From the NCBI GenBank assembly GCA_016711265.1, contig JADJTI010000003.1, positions 114,346-178,345 on the forward strand: 64,000 nucleotides of DNA. The letters run 5' to 3'. A program made the translations under genes and the position numbers. Numbering within the stretch: position 1 is the stretch's first letter; the number at the start of each line of letters is the position of its first letter. This DNA comes from Austwickia sp. GTDB lineage: Bacteria; Actinomycetota; Actinomycetes; Actinomycetales; Dermatophilaceae. The notes under the pieces are model-generated. The model worked only from the letters and a program-made list of their open reading frames with translations. It ran no database searches and was not told the DNA's origin. Shown here one piece after another: positions 1 to 8,008 of the stretch.

Positions 1-1017
1 GTTGTTCCACAGCCGGATGATCGCGCCGTACTTGGCGCTCCACTTCTCGGTGAGCTCCTCCAGAGCCGCCCTGGCGGCGTCGGCGTTGACCGCGGTGTAG
101 ATCGGCTTGACGTCGCGTTTGATGGCGTCCCAGTCCCTCCTCGACGCCAGCCGGAACGTGTTGCGAACCAGGTGGATGATGCACGTCTGCACGGTGCTCA
201 GCGGCCACACGTTCCCGACCACCTCCGGCAGGCCCTTGAGTCCGTCGCAGACCACGAAGAAGGTGTCCTTGACGCCACGGTTGCGCAGGTCGGTGAGCAC
301 GCTCATCCAGAACTTGGCGCCCTCACCGCCGGTGCCCGCCCAGAGCCCCAGAATGTCCTTCTCCCCGCACAGGGTGACCCCGATGGCGGCGTAGATCGGC
401 CGGTTCGCGACTTGGCCGTCACGGACCTTGACCATGATCGCGTCGATGAAGATCGCGGCGTAGACCTCCTCGAGGGGGCGGGTCTGCCAGGTCTGCATCT
501 CCTCGATGACCTTGTCGGTGATCCGGCTGATCGTCTCCTTCGACACCGAGGCGCCGTAGATCTGGGCGAAGTGCGCCGAGATCTCCCCGGTGGTCAGGCC
601 ACGGGCATACAGCGACAGCACGATCTCGTCGACCTCACCCAGGCGCCGCTGTCGCTTCTTGACGATCACCGGCTCGAACGTGCCGTCGCGATCTCGCGGG
701 ACCTCAAGATCGACCCGGCCGGTGGCATGGGTCAGCACCGTCTTGGATCGTGTTCCGTTACGGACGTTGGTCGACTCACGACCCTCGGCGACCCGGTTCT
801 TCTCATGCCCCAGATGCTCGGTCATCTCCTCGTTCAACGCCGTCTCGAGCACGTTCCTGGTGAACTGCTTGAGCAGCCCATCCGGTCCGGTCAAGGACAA
901 GCCCTGCTCCTTCGCGAGCCGGACCAGCTCCTTAGCTGCCAGCTCCTTAGCTGCCAGCTCCTCCGCGGAGGGCTCGGGCTTCGTCTTGGCGGTCATGTCG
1001 CTCAGTGTCGTAGTCAT
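1..1017 (-). CDS. IS256-family (Mutator-type) transposase, C-terminus missing
   Basis: This is a DDE transposase that cuts and rejoins the ends of its own IS. The minus-strand frame is open for 339 codons from ATG at 1017 to base 1 and continues outside the window; family members are about 400 residues. Visible are the Mutator N-terminal region (ETALNEEMTEHLGHEKN), the first catalytic Asp in FIDAIMVKV and the second in VVCDGLKGLPE; the third acidic residue lies beyond the edge. The start is supported by GGGGAAGG about 8 nt upstream. A 15-bp tandem duplication at 926-961 encodes ELAAKELAAKEL in the leader segment. No internal stop is seen, so the gene may be intact. Confidence 0.9.
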   Translation of the reverse strand, partial: MTTTLSDMTAKTKPEPSAEELAAKELAAKELVRLAKEQGLSLTGPDGLLKQFTRNVLETALNEEMTEHLGHEKNRVAEGRESTNVRNGTRSKTVLTHATGRVDLEVPRDRDGTFEPVIVKKRQRRLGEVDEIVLSLYARGLTTGEISAHFAQIYGASVSKETISRITDKVIEEMQTWQTRPLEEVYAAIFIDAIMVKVRDGQVANRPIYAAIGVTLCGEKDILGLWAGTGGEGAKFWMSVLTDLRNRGVKDTFFVVCDGLKGLPEVVGNVWPLSTVQTCIIHLVRNTFRLASRRDWDAIKRDVKPIYTAVNADAARAALEELTEKWSAKYGAIIRLWNN

Positions 1018-1031
1018 CACGGCACCTTCCC

Positions 1032-1048
1032 CGCCGACTCAGTCGGCG
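1032..1048. promoter_or_regulatory. Short perfect hairpin just upstream of the IS256 transposase
   Basis: CGCCGACT-C-AGTCGGCG is an 8-bp inverted repeat with a 1-nt centre, 15 bp upstream of the transposase start and inside the IS end. IS elements often carry such structures to limit impinging transcription or translation. That role is inferred; only the symmetry is seen. Confidence 0.4.
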
Positions 1049-1123
1049 CGTCGGGCCGGAAACACCGTTAAATCCACAGTCCCTGCGCCGGTAACGTTTT
1101 CGGAATAAGTCGGGCGTCCGCAT

Positions 1124-1150
1124 GCCTAAGCCTCGATCCGTGGAGCGTTA
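1124..1150 (+). repeat. Left terminal inverted repeat of the IS1380-family element
   Basis: The sequence begins GCCTAAGCCTCGATCCGTGG. Its reverse complement matches 2779-2805 with three mismatches. Confidence 0.8.
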
Positions 1151-1279
1151 GGGGTTGCGGTGGCTGGACCGGCTTGGGCTGGGTTTGGCGTGTCAGGGCA
1201 TGGGCGTTGTGCTGGTCTGTCCAGCCTTTCCACTGTGGGGTCTCCGGTTGTGCCGGTGCGGCGGTGGACGGGTCAGGCC

Positions 1280-2669
1280 GGCTGTGGGGCGCCTTGATCT
1301 GAGCGAACACGCTGTTCCAGATGGTCAGCCACTGCTGGGCCCAGGGCCAGTGGGTGGGCGGGTGGAGCACCGGCCGTCGTTGGGGGCGGGCGATCCGTGC
1401 GGGAACGTTGACGATCTGACGGCGCAGGGTCGCGCCGCGTGCCACCGCGAGTTTGTGGCCCTGGAGGTGCCGGCAGCGCGGAGCAGGTTGTGGGTCATCG
1501 CCGCGCAGATCGCCCAGGCGCTGTTGGCGCTGAACCGGCCTGAGGGCAGGTGCGCGAGTGGTCCGTCGATCAGGTCGGCAAACACGGTCTCGATGATCGC
1601 GTGCTGACGGTGGGTGATGTCGGCGTCGGCGACTGGTTCGACGCTGTTGGTCAGGAACGGGTGGTGACGCCAGATCGGGAACAACTCATCGAGCTTTGCC
1701 CGGTCCCGGACTCGTCGTACCACCAGCCGGGCGGTCACCGGCTGTTGGGTGGAGGCGAACGCGGTGAACCTGGTCTCGGCGACCTCGGCGTCGGAGATCA
1801 GCTCCCCAGTGTCGGGGTCGACCACGGCCCCGGGGTAGTGCACCGGGATCCAGGCGTCTTGGGGAATCGCGGCGATGGCCCGGGCCACGGCTGGGTTCTT
1901 GGCCAGTGCCAGCGAGAACTGCACGCCGGCCTTCAGGCACGCGGCAGCCACCGACTGACCCCGTAGGCGCAGTCGCCGGGACCAGGATCTTGCCCGTCGC
2001 GCCAGCCGCCGGGCAGTCACGATGGCCTGGCGCACCATGGAGTCCGCGCCCCGGCCCGAACCGGCCTTCCCGGCCCGCAGCGGATCCCGGCCACCACTGG
2101 CGCGCCGGACGGGCTGCTGATCGTGGTCGCCAACGGGGACAGGCCCTTACGTAGCACCTGCTTCCCGGAGATCTTGGTGTGCCCGTAGCTGGCGCCCTGT
2201 TTGGCGTGCCCATAGACCGGGCGCAGCAGCGAGTCGATATCGATGTACGCCTGCTGCTCGATACCGGGCAGCAGGTCGGTCCGGCGGGCCAGGTTGACCA
2301 GATGCGCCCGCGCGACCGAGGCCAACTGTGACGCGTGACCGTGGGTGAACTCGCGCGAAACTGACCCAGCGTGGCCGGCGCATACACGCCGGTGAACAAC
2401 TGCGGCATCCCACCGGAGCGGATCACCTGCATGTCATCGATGCTGTCCGCGCCAGCGGCCATCCCGGCGATGATCGCGGCCACCTTCCCCGCCGGGTTCA
2501 CCCCAGCCGAGGCGACCCGCGTCCAGGCCAGCCGCACCCGTTCGGTGAGCAACTCCGACAACCCCGCCTGTTCGGCCAGCCCCATCACCGGCGCCAGCCC
2601 GGCGCACGACACCAGATTGTCCTCATCGAACAGCGGCGACGCCTTGGACCACGAATCAGGTAGCTTCAC
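1280..2669 (-). pseudogene. IS1380-family transposase broken by three frameshifts
   Basis: The family protein can be followed only by changing frame. The N-terminus begins at ATG 2669 and is readable to YAPATLGQF (near 2350). It resumes in another frame as REFTHGHASQL and YIDIDSLLRPVYGHAKQG, slips again near 2090 to MVRQAIVTARRLA and onward to LLRAAGT, and slips a third time near 1470 to ARGATLRRQIVNVPARIA and the conserved tail WPWAQQWLTIWN. Each break is a one-base type slip with homologous-looking sequence on both sides. This points to decay, though sequencing error cannot be excluded. The 3' limit is approximate, taken from the usual length of about 460 residues. Confidence 0.8.
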
Positions 2670-2778
2670 TCTCAGTGCCTTCTCGGCTCGAACGCATCAG
2701 GAACTCGACACTCCCGATTCTTCAAGCCCAGAAGGCACATTCACGTCCAGACCCGCCGAACCAAACCCCACGATCAGC

Positions 2779-2805
2779 TAACCGTCCACGGATCGAGGCT
2801 AAGGC
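2779..2805 (-). repeat. Right terminal inverted repeat of the IS1380-family element
   Basis: It contains TCCACGGATCGAGGCT and mirrors 1124-1150. It marks the outer boundary on the bL37 side, so the following 159 bp up to the bL37 gene carry that gene's promoter region. Confidence 0.8.
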
Positions 2806-2964
2806 AGGACTGGAATGTCAACTCCGTGACATAAGTCATGGACCCTCTGGGGGTGGGTCTACCCGTGTGTCTGGCAGGCGCCCGGGCCCGGCCGATTCCC
2901 GGTGTGATCACCCCACCCGCGGGCTGTGACAGACTGCGGTGAACGATTCGATCTGGGAGGACCC

Positions 2965-3039
2965 ATGAGCAAGCGTGCGCGCAAGCGCCGTACCCGCAAG
3001 AACAACGCCGCCAATCACGGCCGGAAGCCCAACGCCTGA
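2965..3039 (+). CDS. Large-subunit ribosomal protein bL37 (AURKAIP1/COX24-domain peptide)
   Basis: A 24-residue, very basic peptide: MSKRARKRRTRK, then NNAANHGRKPNA. This size and the ending NHG(K/R)(R/K)PNA are characteristic of the actinobacterial 50S protein bL37, which sits near helices of 23S rRNA. The start has a GGGAGG ribosome-binding site 4 nt upstream (2955-2960), and a strong stem-loop follows the stop. It is shorter than most gene-calling cut-offs and easily missed. Confidence 0.9.
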   Translation: MSKRARKRRTRKNNAANHGRKPNA

Positions 3040-3066
3040 TCGCGACGGGTTCAGGCCTCACGACGC

Positions 3067-3105
3067 CGATGGGCGTCCGACAAGATCATCGTCGGGCGCC
3101 CATCG
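3067..3105. terminator. Bidirectional hairpin terminator between bL37 and rsrA
   Basis: A 15-bp stem (CGATGGGCGTCCGAC at 3067-3081 against 3091-3105, one mismatch) encloses a 9-nt loop. It lies 28 bp after the bL37 stop and 36 bp before the convergent rsrA stop, so it can serve both strands. There is no T-tract, as is common in high-GC actinobacteria. Confidence 0.7.
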
Positions 3106-3140
3106 TGGTGTCCGGGTCCGGCACCGCGTGCCGGACGGCG

Positions 3141-3410
3141 TCAGGCCTCGCCGAGATCCACGCTGACGTGGGTGATCTGGGCCAGGATCTGCAGGCGAAG
3201 CGCCTTGGGCGCCCGCTCCGGGCCGCATGATCGCCGCACAATCGTCTTCAGCAGCACGTCGCGGTGGTATTCGCTGAGGCAGTCCCCGCACTCCTCGAGG
3301 TGGACCTTGAACCGCTCGCAGTCGGGGGTGGTCATCTCGTGGTCGATGTACTCGAAGACCCGCAGCAGGACCTCCGAGCAGTCGGTCCCCCGGTAGGGGT
3401 CCCCGCTCAC
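3141..3410 (-). CDS. rsrA: Zinc-binding anti-sigma factor RsrA (mycothiol-system type)
   Basis: An 89-residue redox-sensing anti-sigma factor that holds SigR inactive under reducing conditions and releases it when its thiols are oxidised. The ZAS zinc motif is complete: Cys11, His37, Cys41 and Cys44, in the stretch FKVHLEECGDCL, plus Cys31 and Cys62, matching the layout known from Streptomyces RsrA. The GTG start overlaps the sigR stop by 4 bp (GTGA), so the two proteins are translationally coupled in one operon, as usual for sigma/anti-sigma pairs. Confidence 0.95.
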   Translation of the reverse strand: MSGDPYRGTDCSEVLLRVFEYIDHEMTTPDCERFKVHLEECGDCLSEYHRDVLLKTIVRRSCGPERAPKALRLQILAQITHVSVDLGEA

Positions 3411-4117
3411 GACGTCTCACCCCGAGGGTTGTCGGCCGTGGTGAAACCGCGCTCCCGGGCGTAGTCGGTGAGCAGTTCGCGCAGCTGCCGCCGGCCCCGA
3501 TGGAGCCGGGACATCACGGTCCCGATCGGGGTGTCCATGATTTCCGCGATCTCCCGATACGCGAAACCCTCGACATCGGCCAGGTACACGGCCAGCCGGA
3601 AGTCCTCCGGGATCTGGGCCAACGCGCGCTTGACGTCGCTGTCGGGGAGGTGGTCCAGGGCCTCCACCTCGGCCGAGCGCAGACCTCGCGAGGAGTGGGA
3701 CTCCGCCCGGGCCAGTTGGTAATCCTGGATTTCGGCAGCGTCCGACTCTTGCGGCTGACGCTGCTTGCGCCGGTAGGTGTTGATGTAGGTATTGGTGAGG
3801 ATGCGGTACAACCAGGCCTTCAGGTTCGTCCCCGGTTTGTACTGATGGAATGCAGCAAATGCCTTGGCGTAGGTCTCTTGCACCAGGTCTTCGGCGTCGG
3901 CGGGATTGCGCGTGGTCCGCAGCGCGGCCGAGTAGAGCTGGTCCAGGAAGGGCAGCGCCTCCTCCTGGAAGCGGGCGGCCCGCTGGGCCGGCGTCTCCGC
4001 GTCAGGTACGGCGGCCGCGCCCGAGACGTCGGTGGACACGACGGACTGCGCGGCCGGGCCGTTCTCGACGGTGTCCTCGGCCAGCGCGACGGGTTGGGTT
4101 CCGGGATGGTCAGTCAT
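3407..4117 (-). CDS. sigR: ECF sigma factor SigR/SigH (disulfide-stress response)
   Basis: A group-IV sigma factor directing RNA polymerase to thiol-stress promoters. Region 2 is seen in AEDLVQETYAKAFAAF and LKAWLYRILTNTYINTYRR, region 4 in FAYREIAEIMDTPIGTVMSR. From ATG 4117 the product is 236 residues with an acidic/Ala-rich N-terminal leader. The frame stays open further upstream, to GTG codons at 4219 and 4210; GTG 4210 has GAGG 9 nt before it. A SigR-type promoter lies at 4331-4305, far enough upstream to give transcripts carrying this longer form, as described for Streptomyces SigR-prime. The next gene is its anti-sigma factor. The ATG choice rests on family length. Confidence 0.93.
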   Translation of the reverse strand: MTDHPGTQPVALAEDTVENGPAAQSVVSTDVSGAAAVPDAETPAQRAARFQEEALPFLDQLYSAALRTTRNPADAEDLVQETYAKAFAAFHQYKPGTNLKAWLYRILTNTYINTYRRKQRQPQESDAAEIQDYQLARAESHSSRGLRSAEVEALDHLPDSDVKRALAQIPEDFRLAVYLADVEGFAYREIAEIMDTPIGTVMSRLHRGRRQLRELLTDYARERGFTTADNPRGETS

Positions 4118-4304
4118 CACCCCCCAGCGTAGTGCCGCGGCGGGATCGGCACTGCCCGACCCCCAGGGCGATCCCGGGTCGTGGCGCGACCCCACATCGG
4201 CGAAAAACACCTGCACCACCCTCGAATAGCGCCCACGTGACCGCGCGACGCGCGCCGCGGGCGATCGCCCGCAGCCAAGCCCACCAGGTCACCTCTGGGG
4301 ATGG

Positions 4305-4331
4305 AACACGCCCGCGAGGAGACACATTCCC
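4305..4331 (-). promoter_or_regulatory. SigR-type promoter (GGGAAT-N18-GTT) upstream of sigR
   Basis: On the minus strand GGGAAT (4331-4326) is followed after exactly 18 nt by GTT (4307-4305). This equals the SigR consensus GGAAT-N18-GTT known in actinobacteria. It points at sigR, predicting transcription from about 4297 and therefore autoregulation with a leader of about 180 nt to ATG 4117. The motif and spacing are seen; activity is inferred. Confidence 0.75.
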
Positions 4332-4395
4332 ACGCGGTTCCCACCCGGTTCTCACCCGGTTCCCGCTGCGGCGCCGGCGGCACCCGCACCGATGC

Positions 4396-5130
4396 TCACT
4401 CCAGCCAGTCGCCCACCGCGTGGTACATCGGCGCGAGGTCCCGGCCGAAGCCGTGGCCGCCATCGATCTCGATCAGCGACGTGTCCGCGACGATCAGCCC
4501 GGTGAACTCCTCGGGTCGACCGAACGGGTCCCGCCGACCCTGCACGACCAGGACGGGGACCGTGACGGCCGCCAGTTCCGGTCCTCGGGTCCGCTCGGGT
4601 GAGCCGGGCGGATGCAGCGGAAACGCCAGGGCGAGCACCGCATCGGCGGCCACCGCGGCGCTGGTCCGGCAAGCCACCCGAGCGCCGGCACTGCGGCCGC
4701 CGACCACCAGCCGTGACCGGGACCGGTCGTACCCGGCGGCCGCCGGAGGACAATCCCGCGCCAGCGATTCAGCGGGTGCAGACAGTGCAGGCAGCACAGA
4801 CAGCGCAGACAGTACGGCGACCCATGCCTGGTCGAGCCGGGCGGGCGGGGCGGCCACCTTTCCCCCGGCCACCCGCCAGGGCTGCTCGACCAGGACGACC
4901 TCCCAGCCCTGGCCCGCCAGCGCGGTCAGGGCCAGCAGGTCCGGAGACCACGAACGGCCCCCCGCTCCGTGGCCGAGCACGAGTCGGCCCCGGGCCACCG
5001 CTCCGGGCGCCGCCGTCCAACGGTGCGCTCGCGCCGTACCGACCGGGGTCTGGATGACCTCGACCCGCGAGGGTTCCACCAGCGGCGGGATCGGGTACGC
5101 CGGTCGGCCGGTGCTGCTGACCGCGCTCAT
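4396..5130 (-). CDS. Alpha/beta hydrolase, KANL3/Tex30-like
   Basis: A 244-residue cytoplasmic alpha/beta-hydrolase of unknown substrate. The oxyanion region LVLGHGAGG, nucleophile elbow GGRSAGAR (Ser in G-R-S-A-G), acid QGRRDPFG and late His in EIDGGHGFG form a plausible Ser-Asp-His triad, typical of the KANL3/Tex30 group. The start ATG 5130 overlaps the stop of the upstream SRAP gene by 4 bp (ATGA), indicating coupling. A longer open frame exists upstream but runs inside the SRAP gene. Confidence 0.8.
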   Translation of the reverse strand: MSAVSSTGRPAYPIPPLVEPSRVEVIQTPVGTARAHRWTAAPGAVARGRLVLGHGAGGRSWSPDLLALTALAGQGWEVVLVEQPWRVAGGKVAAPPARLDQAWVAVLSALSVLPALSAPAESLARDCPPAAAGYDRSRSRLVVGGRSAGARVACRTSAAVAADAVLALAFPLHPPGSPERTRGPELAAVTVPVLVVQGRRDPFGRPEEFTGLIVADTSLIEIDGGHGFGRDLAPMYHAVGDWLE

Positions 5131-5954
5131 CCGTCGAGGACCTCGCCGGTCACCGGATTCACGACGCCGCGCAACTGCGAACCGTCGGCCGGTTCCAGCA
5201 GGGCCGGGCCGTTGGCCCGGCTGTTCCCCACCGCCCGACCGACCGGGTAGGCCTCGAAACGGCCAGGCCGCGACGCGTCCAGCAGGTCCTGTACGTCGGC
5301 GGCGACGGTGAGGCCAGGATCCAGCCACGCGGCCCAGTGGTCCCGGTCCAGCACCACGGGCTGACGGTCATGAATCCGGTCCAGCCCGGCTTCGGCACCG
5401 GTGGTGAGGATGGCGAAGGTGGTCAGCCACGACGCGGGGTCCTGCGGATCCACGGACCGATCGCGCCAGAACTCGTAGAGCCCGGCGAACACCAGCGGCT
5501 GGTCGTCGGACCGGCGCAGGTAGAAGGGCTGCTTGAGGGGCTTGCCCCGGGCATCCGTGGCGGTGGGACTGACCTGCCACTCGAACCATCCCGACGCCGG
5601 GATCAGCGTCCTGCGAGAGAGGATGGCGGACCGGAAGGCGGGTCTGTCGAACACGGACTCCCGACGCGCGTTGATCATCCGTGCCGCCCCGGCGGTGTCC
5701 TTCGCCCACGACGGCACCAGTCCCCAGGTCACCAGACGCAGCTGCCGGACGTCGCGATAGTGGTCCCGGGGTCGACGAGTGAGGACGACCCGGGCAAGTT
5801 TGCTGGGTGACATGTTGTAGTCGGGCCCGCCCGGCGGGGGCTCCTGAGGGGAGCGGAGCAGGCCCCGCGGGAGGACTGCGGTGTGGTCGGCCTCGATCTC
5901 CAGGGTCTCCACCAGGTCGTCGGTGTCCTGCCCCGCCGCGTACCGCCCGCACAT
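5127..5954 (-). CDS. SOS response-associated peptidase (SRAP/HMCES/YedK family)
   Basis: A 275-residue SRAP protein. The family forms a protective thiazolidine link with abasic sites in single-stranded DNA through Cys2. Visible are the N-terminus MCGRYA with the catalytic Cys2, then NMSPS, LVTWGLVPSWAKD, INARRESV, TLIPASGWFEWQ, FAGLYEFW and the histidine in IHDRQPVVL. The start is fixed by the need for Cys2; an open frame continuing upstream is not coding. It is co-transcribed and overlaps by 4 bp with the alpha/beta hydrolase. HMCES proteins are usually constitutive shields rather than true peptidases. Confidence 0.93.
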   Translation of the reverse strand: MCGRYAAGQDTDDLVETLEIEADHTAVLPRGLLRSPQEPPPGGPDYNMSPSKLARVVLTRRPRDHYRDVRQLRLVTWGLVPSWAKDTAGAARMINARRESVFDRPAFRSAILSRRTLIPASGWFEWQVSPTATDARGKPLKQPFYLRRSDDQPLVFAGLYEFWRDRSVDPQDPASWLTTFAILTTGAEAGLDRIHDRQPVVLDRDHWAAWLDPGLTVAADVQDLLDASRPGRFEAYPVGRAVGNSRANGPALLEPADGSQLRGVVNPVTGEVLDG

Positions 5955-6066
5955 GCGCCCAGCGTAGGGGTGGGGCTCCGGTTCGCCGTGCCGGATAGGC
6001 GTAGGAGCAACTACCGTAGGACTGACGCAGCACGTCCGTCCCCCCTCCGCCGAGTCTGGAGTCTTC

Positions 6067-6609
6067 ATGTCCCTGGTTCGTCTGCTCGCCCGACCGATGC
6101 TGGCCACCGTGTTCATCACCGGCGGCCTGGACGCACTGCGACACCCGGGCAAGCGCGCCGAGAAGGCCCGCCCGCTCGTGCAGTCGGTGGCGGGGGTCAC
6201 CGGCCTGCCCAACGACGCCGAGTTGATGGTGCGGGCCAACGGGGCCACCGCGGCGATCGCCGGGCTCATGCTCGCCACCGGCAAGATGCCGCGGGTCGCG
6301 GGCGGCCTTTTGGCTGCCTCACTGGTGCCGACGACGTACGCCGGTCACCCGTTCTGGACCGAGGGCGACCCAGACGTGCGCCGTCAGGAGCAGATCCAGT
6401 TCCAGAAGAACGTGGGACTCCTCGGTGCCGTGCTCTTGGCGAGCGTGGACACCGCGGGCAAGCCGGGGTTGGTGTGGCGCACCCGGGCGGCGGCCCGCGA
6501 GGCGAGCCGCACCGCCAAGCTGGAGGCGAAGGCCCTGCGCAAGGAGGCCAAGCGCACCCGGCCGTTGGTCCAGCTCGTCAAGCGTCCGGTGAAGCTCACC
6601 CTGCCCTGA
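6067..6609 (+). CDS. DoxX family membrane protein
   Basis: A 180-residue protein with an N-terminal DoxX-like four-helix membrane region (LLARPMLATVFITGGLDAL, then IAGLMLATG, VGLLGAVLLASVD) and a long basic cytoplasmic tail rich in Ala, Lys and Arg. DoxX proteins are linked to thiol redox and oxidative-stress complexes in actinobacteria, which would fit the nearby sigR, but no function can be assigned from sequence alone. It is followed after 6 bp by aroA on the same strand. Confidence 0.8.
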   Translation: MSLVRLLARPMLATVFITGGLDALRHPGKRAEKARPLVQSVAGVTGLPNDAELMVRANGATAAIAGLMLATGKMPRVAGGLLAASLVPTTYAGHPFWTEGDPDVRRQEQIQFQKNVGLLGAVLLASVDTAGKPGLVWRTRAAAREASRTAKLEAKALRKEAKRTRPLVQLVKRPVKLTLP

Positions 6610-6615
6610 CCCGCC

Positions 6616-7995
6616 GTGAGTTACGCACCCGCCTGGGTGCCCCCGCTGGCCACCGCCCCGATCGACGCGGTCGTGGATCTTCCCGGGAGCAAGTCGCTGA
6701 CCAATCGTCTGCTGGTGTTGGCTGCGCTGGCCGACGACGTGTCTCGGCTGCGCCGACCTCTGCGCTCGCGAGACACCGTGCTCATGGCGCAGGCCTTGGC
6801 ACAGCTGGGCGCCGACATCGCCGACCACAACCCGGACGACAGCGGTGATCCGCGGGATTCCCGGAACTCGGGCAGCGACCCCGAACGCCCTGCAGACCCA
6901 CCACCGGACCTGGATTGGATCATCACCCCCAGGCCCCTGACCGGCGGCGTCGGCATCGACTGCGGGCTGGCGGGCACCGTGATGCGTTTCCTGCCCGCGG
7001 TGGCGGCGCTGGCCGATGGGCCGGTGCGTTTCGACGGCGACCCTCAGGCTCGCAACCGGCCGATGGGGCCGGGGCTGGCTGCGCTGCGGGCCCTCGGGGT
7101 CGGCGTGGATCACCCCGACCCCGGGTCGGCTCTGCCGTTCACCGTCCGCGGCACCGGCTCGGTCCGCGGCGGCACGGTCACCCTCGACGCCTCGTCCAGC
7201 TCCCAGTTCGTGTCGGCGTTGCTGTTGGCCGGGGCCCGTTTCGAGGAAGGCGTCACGGTCATCCACGACGGGCCGGCGGTGCCCAGCCAGCCGCACATCA
7301 CGATGACCGTCGAAGTGCTTCGGGATGCCGGCGTTCCGGTCGACGACGCCGAGCCGAACCGGTGGACCGTGGAGCCCGGTGGCGTCCACGCCCTCGACGT
7401 CCAGATCGAACCGGACCTGTCCAACGCGGCCGCCTTCTTGGCCGGCGCCATGGTCACCGGCGGCCGCGTGCACGTCCCGGGGTGGCCGCAGCACACCACG
7501 CAGGCCGGCGATGCGATTCGGGACATTTTCGACGCGATGGGCGCCGACGTGGTGCTGTCCCGGGAAGGCCTGACGGTCCGCGGCCCGGACCGGGTCAACG
7601 GGCTGGATGTGGACCTGCACGACGTGGGTGAGCTCACCCCGGTGGTGGCCGCCGTCGCCGCCGTCGCCGACTCACCGTCCTGGCTGCGCGGGGTGGCGCA
7701 CCTGCGGGGCCACGAAACCGACCGGCTCGCGGCTCTGGCCACCGAGATCACCCGGCTGGGCGGATGCGTCGAGGTCCTGCAGGACGGACTGCACATCCGC
7801 CCACGCCCGCTGACCGGGACCGAGGTGGCCACCTACGCCGACCACCGGATGGCGATGGCCGCCAGCGTGCTCGGACTGGTGGTGCCCGGCCTGACGGTCG
7901 CGGATGTCCAGACCACCGGCAAGACGTTGCCGGACTTCACCCGCCGCTGGGAGGCCATGGTCGCCGGGCAGCCTGCCGCCGAGCCGTCGTGGTGA
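6616..7995 (+). CDS. aroA: 3-phosphoshikimate 1-carboxyvinyltransferase (EPSP synthase)
   Basis: This enzyme transfers enolpyruvyl from PEP to shikimate 3-phosphate, the sixth shikimate step. Recognised motifs: PGSKSLTNRLLVLAALA, the central DCGLAGTVMRFLPA, SSQFVSALLLAGA, DLSNAAAFLAGAM and the C-terminal HETDRLAALATEI with YADHRMAMA. At 459 residues it is longer than most because of a low-complexity acidic insertion (DDSGDPRDSRNSGSDPERP) at about residues 75-95, before the conserved active-site loop. The GTG start lies 6 bp after doxX. The aroA-rsgA-hisN linkage is common in actinobacteria and is kept here in order, with ppk2 and a DUF2231 gene inserted. Confidence 0.95.
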   Translation: MSYAPAWVPPLATAPIDAVVDLPGSKSLTNRLLVLAALADDVSRLRRPLRSRDTVLMAQALAQLGADIADHNPDDSGDPRDSRNSGSDPERPADPPPDLDWIITPRPLTGGVGIDCGLAGTVMRFLPAVAALADGPVRFDGDPQARNRPMGPGLAALRALGVGVDHPDPGSALPFTVRGTGSVRGGTVTLDASSSSQFVSALLLAGARFEEGVTVIHDGPAVPSQPHITMTVEVLRDAGVPVDDAEPNRWTVEPGGVHALDVQIEPDLSNAAAFLAGAMVTGGRVHVPGWPQHTTQAGDAIRDIFDAMGADVVLSREGLTVRGPDRVNGLDVDLHDVGELTPVVAAVAAVADSPSWLRGVAHLRGHETDRLAALATEITRLGGCVEVLQDGLHIRPRPLTGTEVATYADHRMAMAASVLGLVVPGLTVADVQTTGKTLPDFTRRWEAMVAGQPAAEPSW

Positions 7996-8008
7996 CCCCG
8001 GTGATCGG

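Larger units (their letters stand above)
1..1083 (-). mobile_element. IS256-family insertion sequence, cut by the window edge
   Basis: The element is defined by an IS256/Mutator-type transposase running off the left edge and by a likely terminal repeat beyond the gene's 5' end. Reading the minus strand, the end would be the run GGGACTGTGGATTTAACGG (about 1065-1083), which lies 66 bp upstream of the transposase start. The other end is outside the window, so neither the full inverted repeat nor the 8-bp target duplication can be tested. It lies only 40 bp from the end of a second, older-looking IS. Confidence 0.75.
1124..2805 (-). mobile_element. IS1380-family element with both terminal inverted repeats, transposase decayed
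   Basis: Two 27-bp ends (1124-1150 and 2779-2805) match as imperfect inverted repeats at 24 of 27 positions, sharing the core TCCACGGATCGAGGCT. They bracket about 1.68 kb, the usual size for IS1380 elements, and the transposase remnant between them reads toward the left end. No clear target duplication is visible next to the repeats. The element is probably immobile by itself because of three frameshifts, but the intact ends could still be mobilised by a related transposase. Confidence 0.8.

Noticed and set aside
1..2805. Composite transposon carrying the window
   Set aside because: The two elements are of different families and no matching copy is seen elsewhere in the window.
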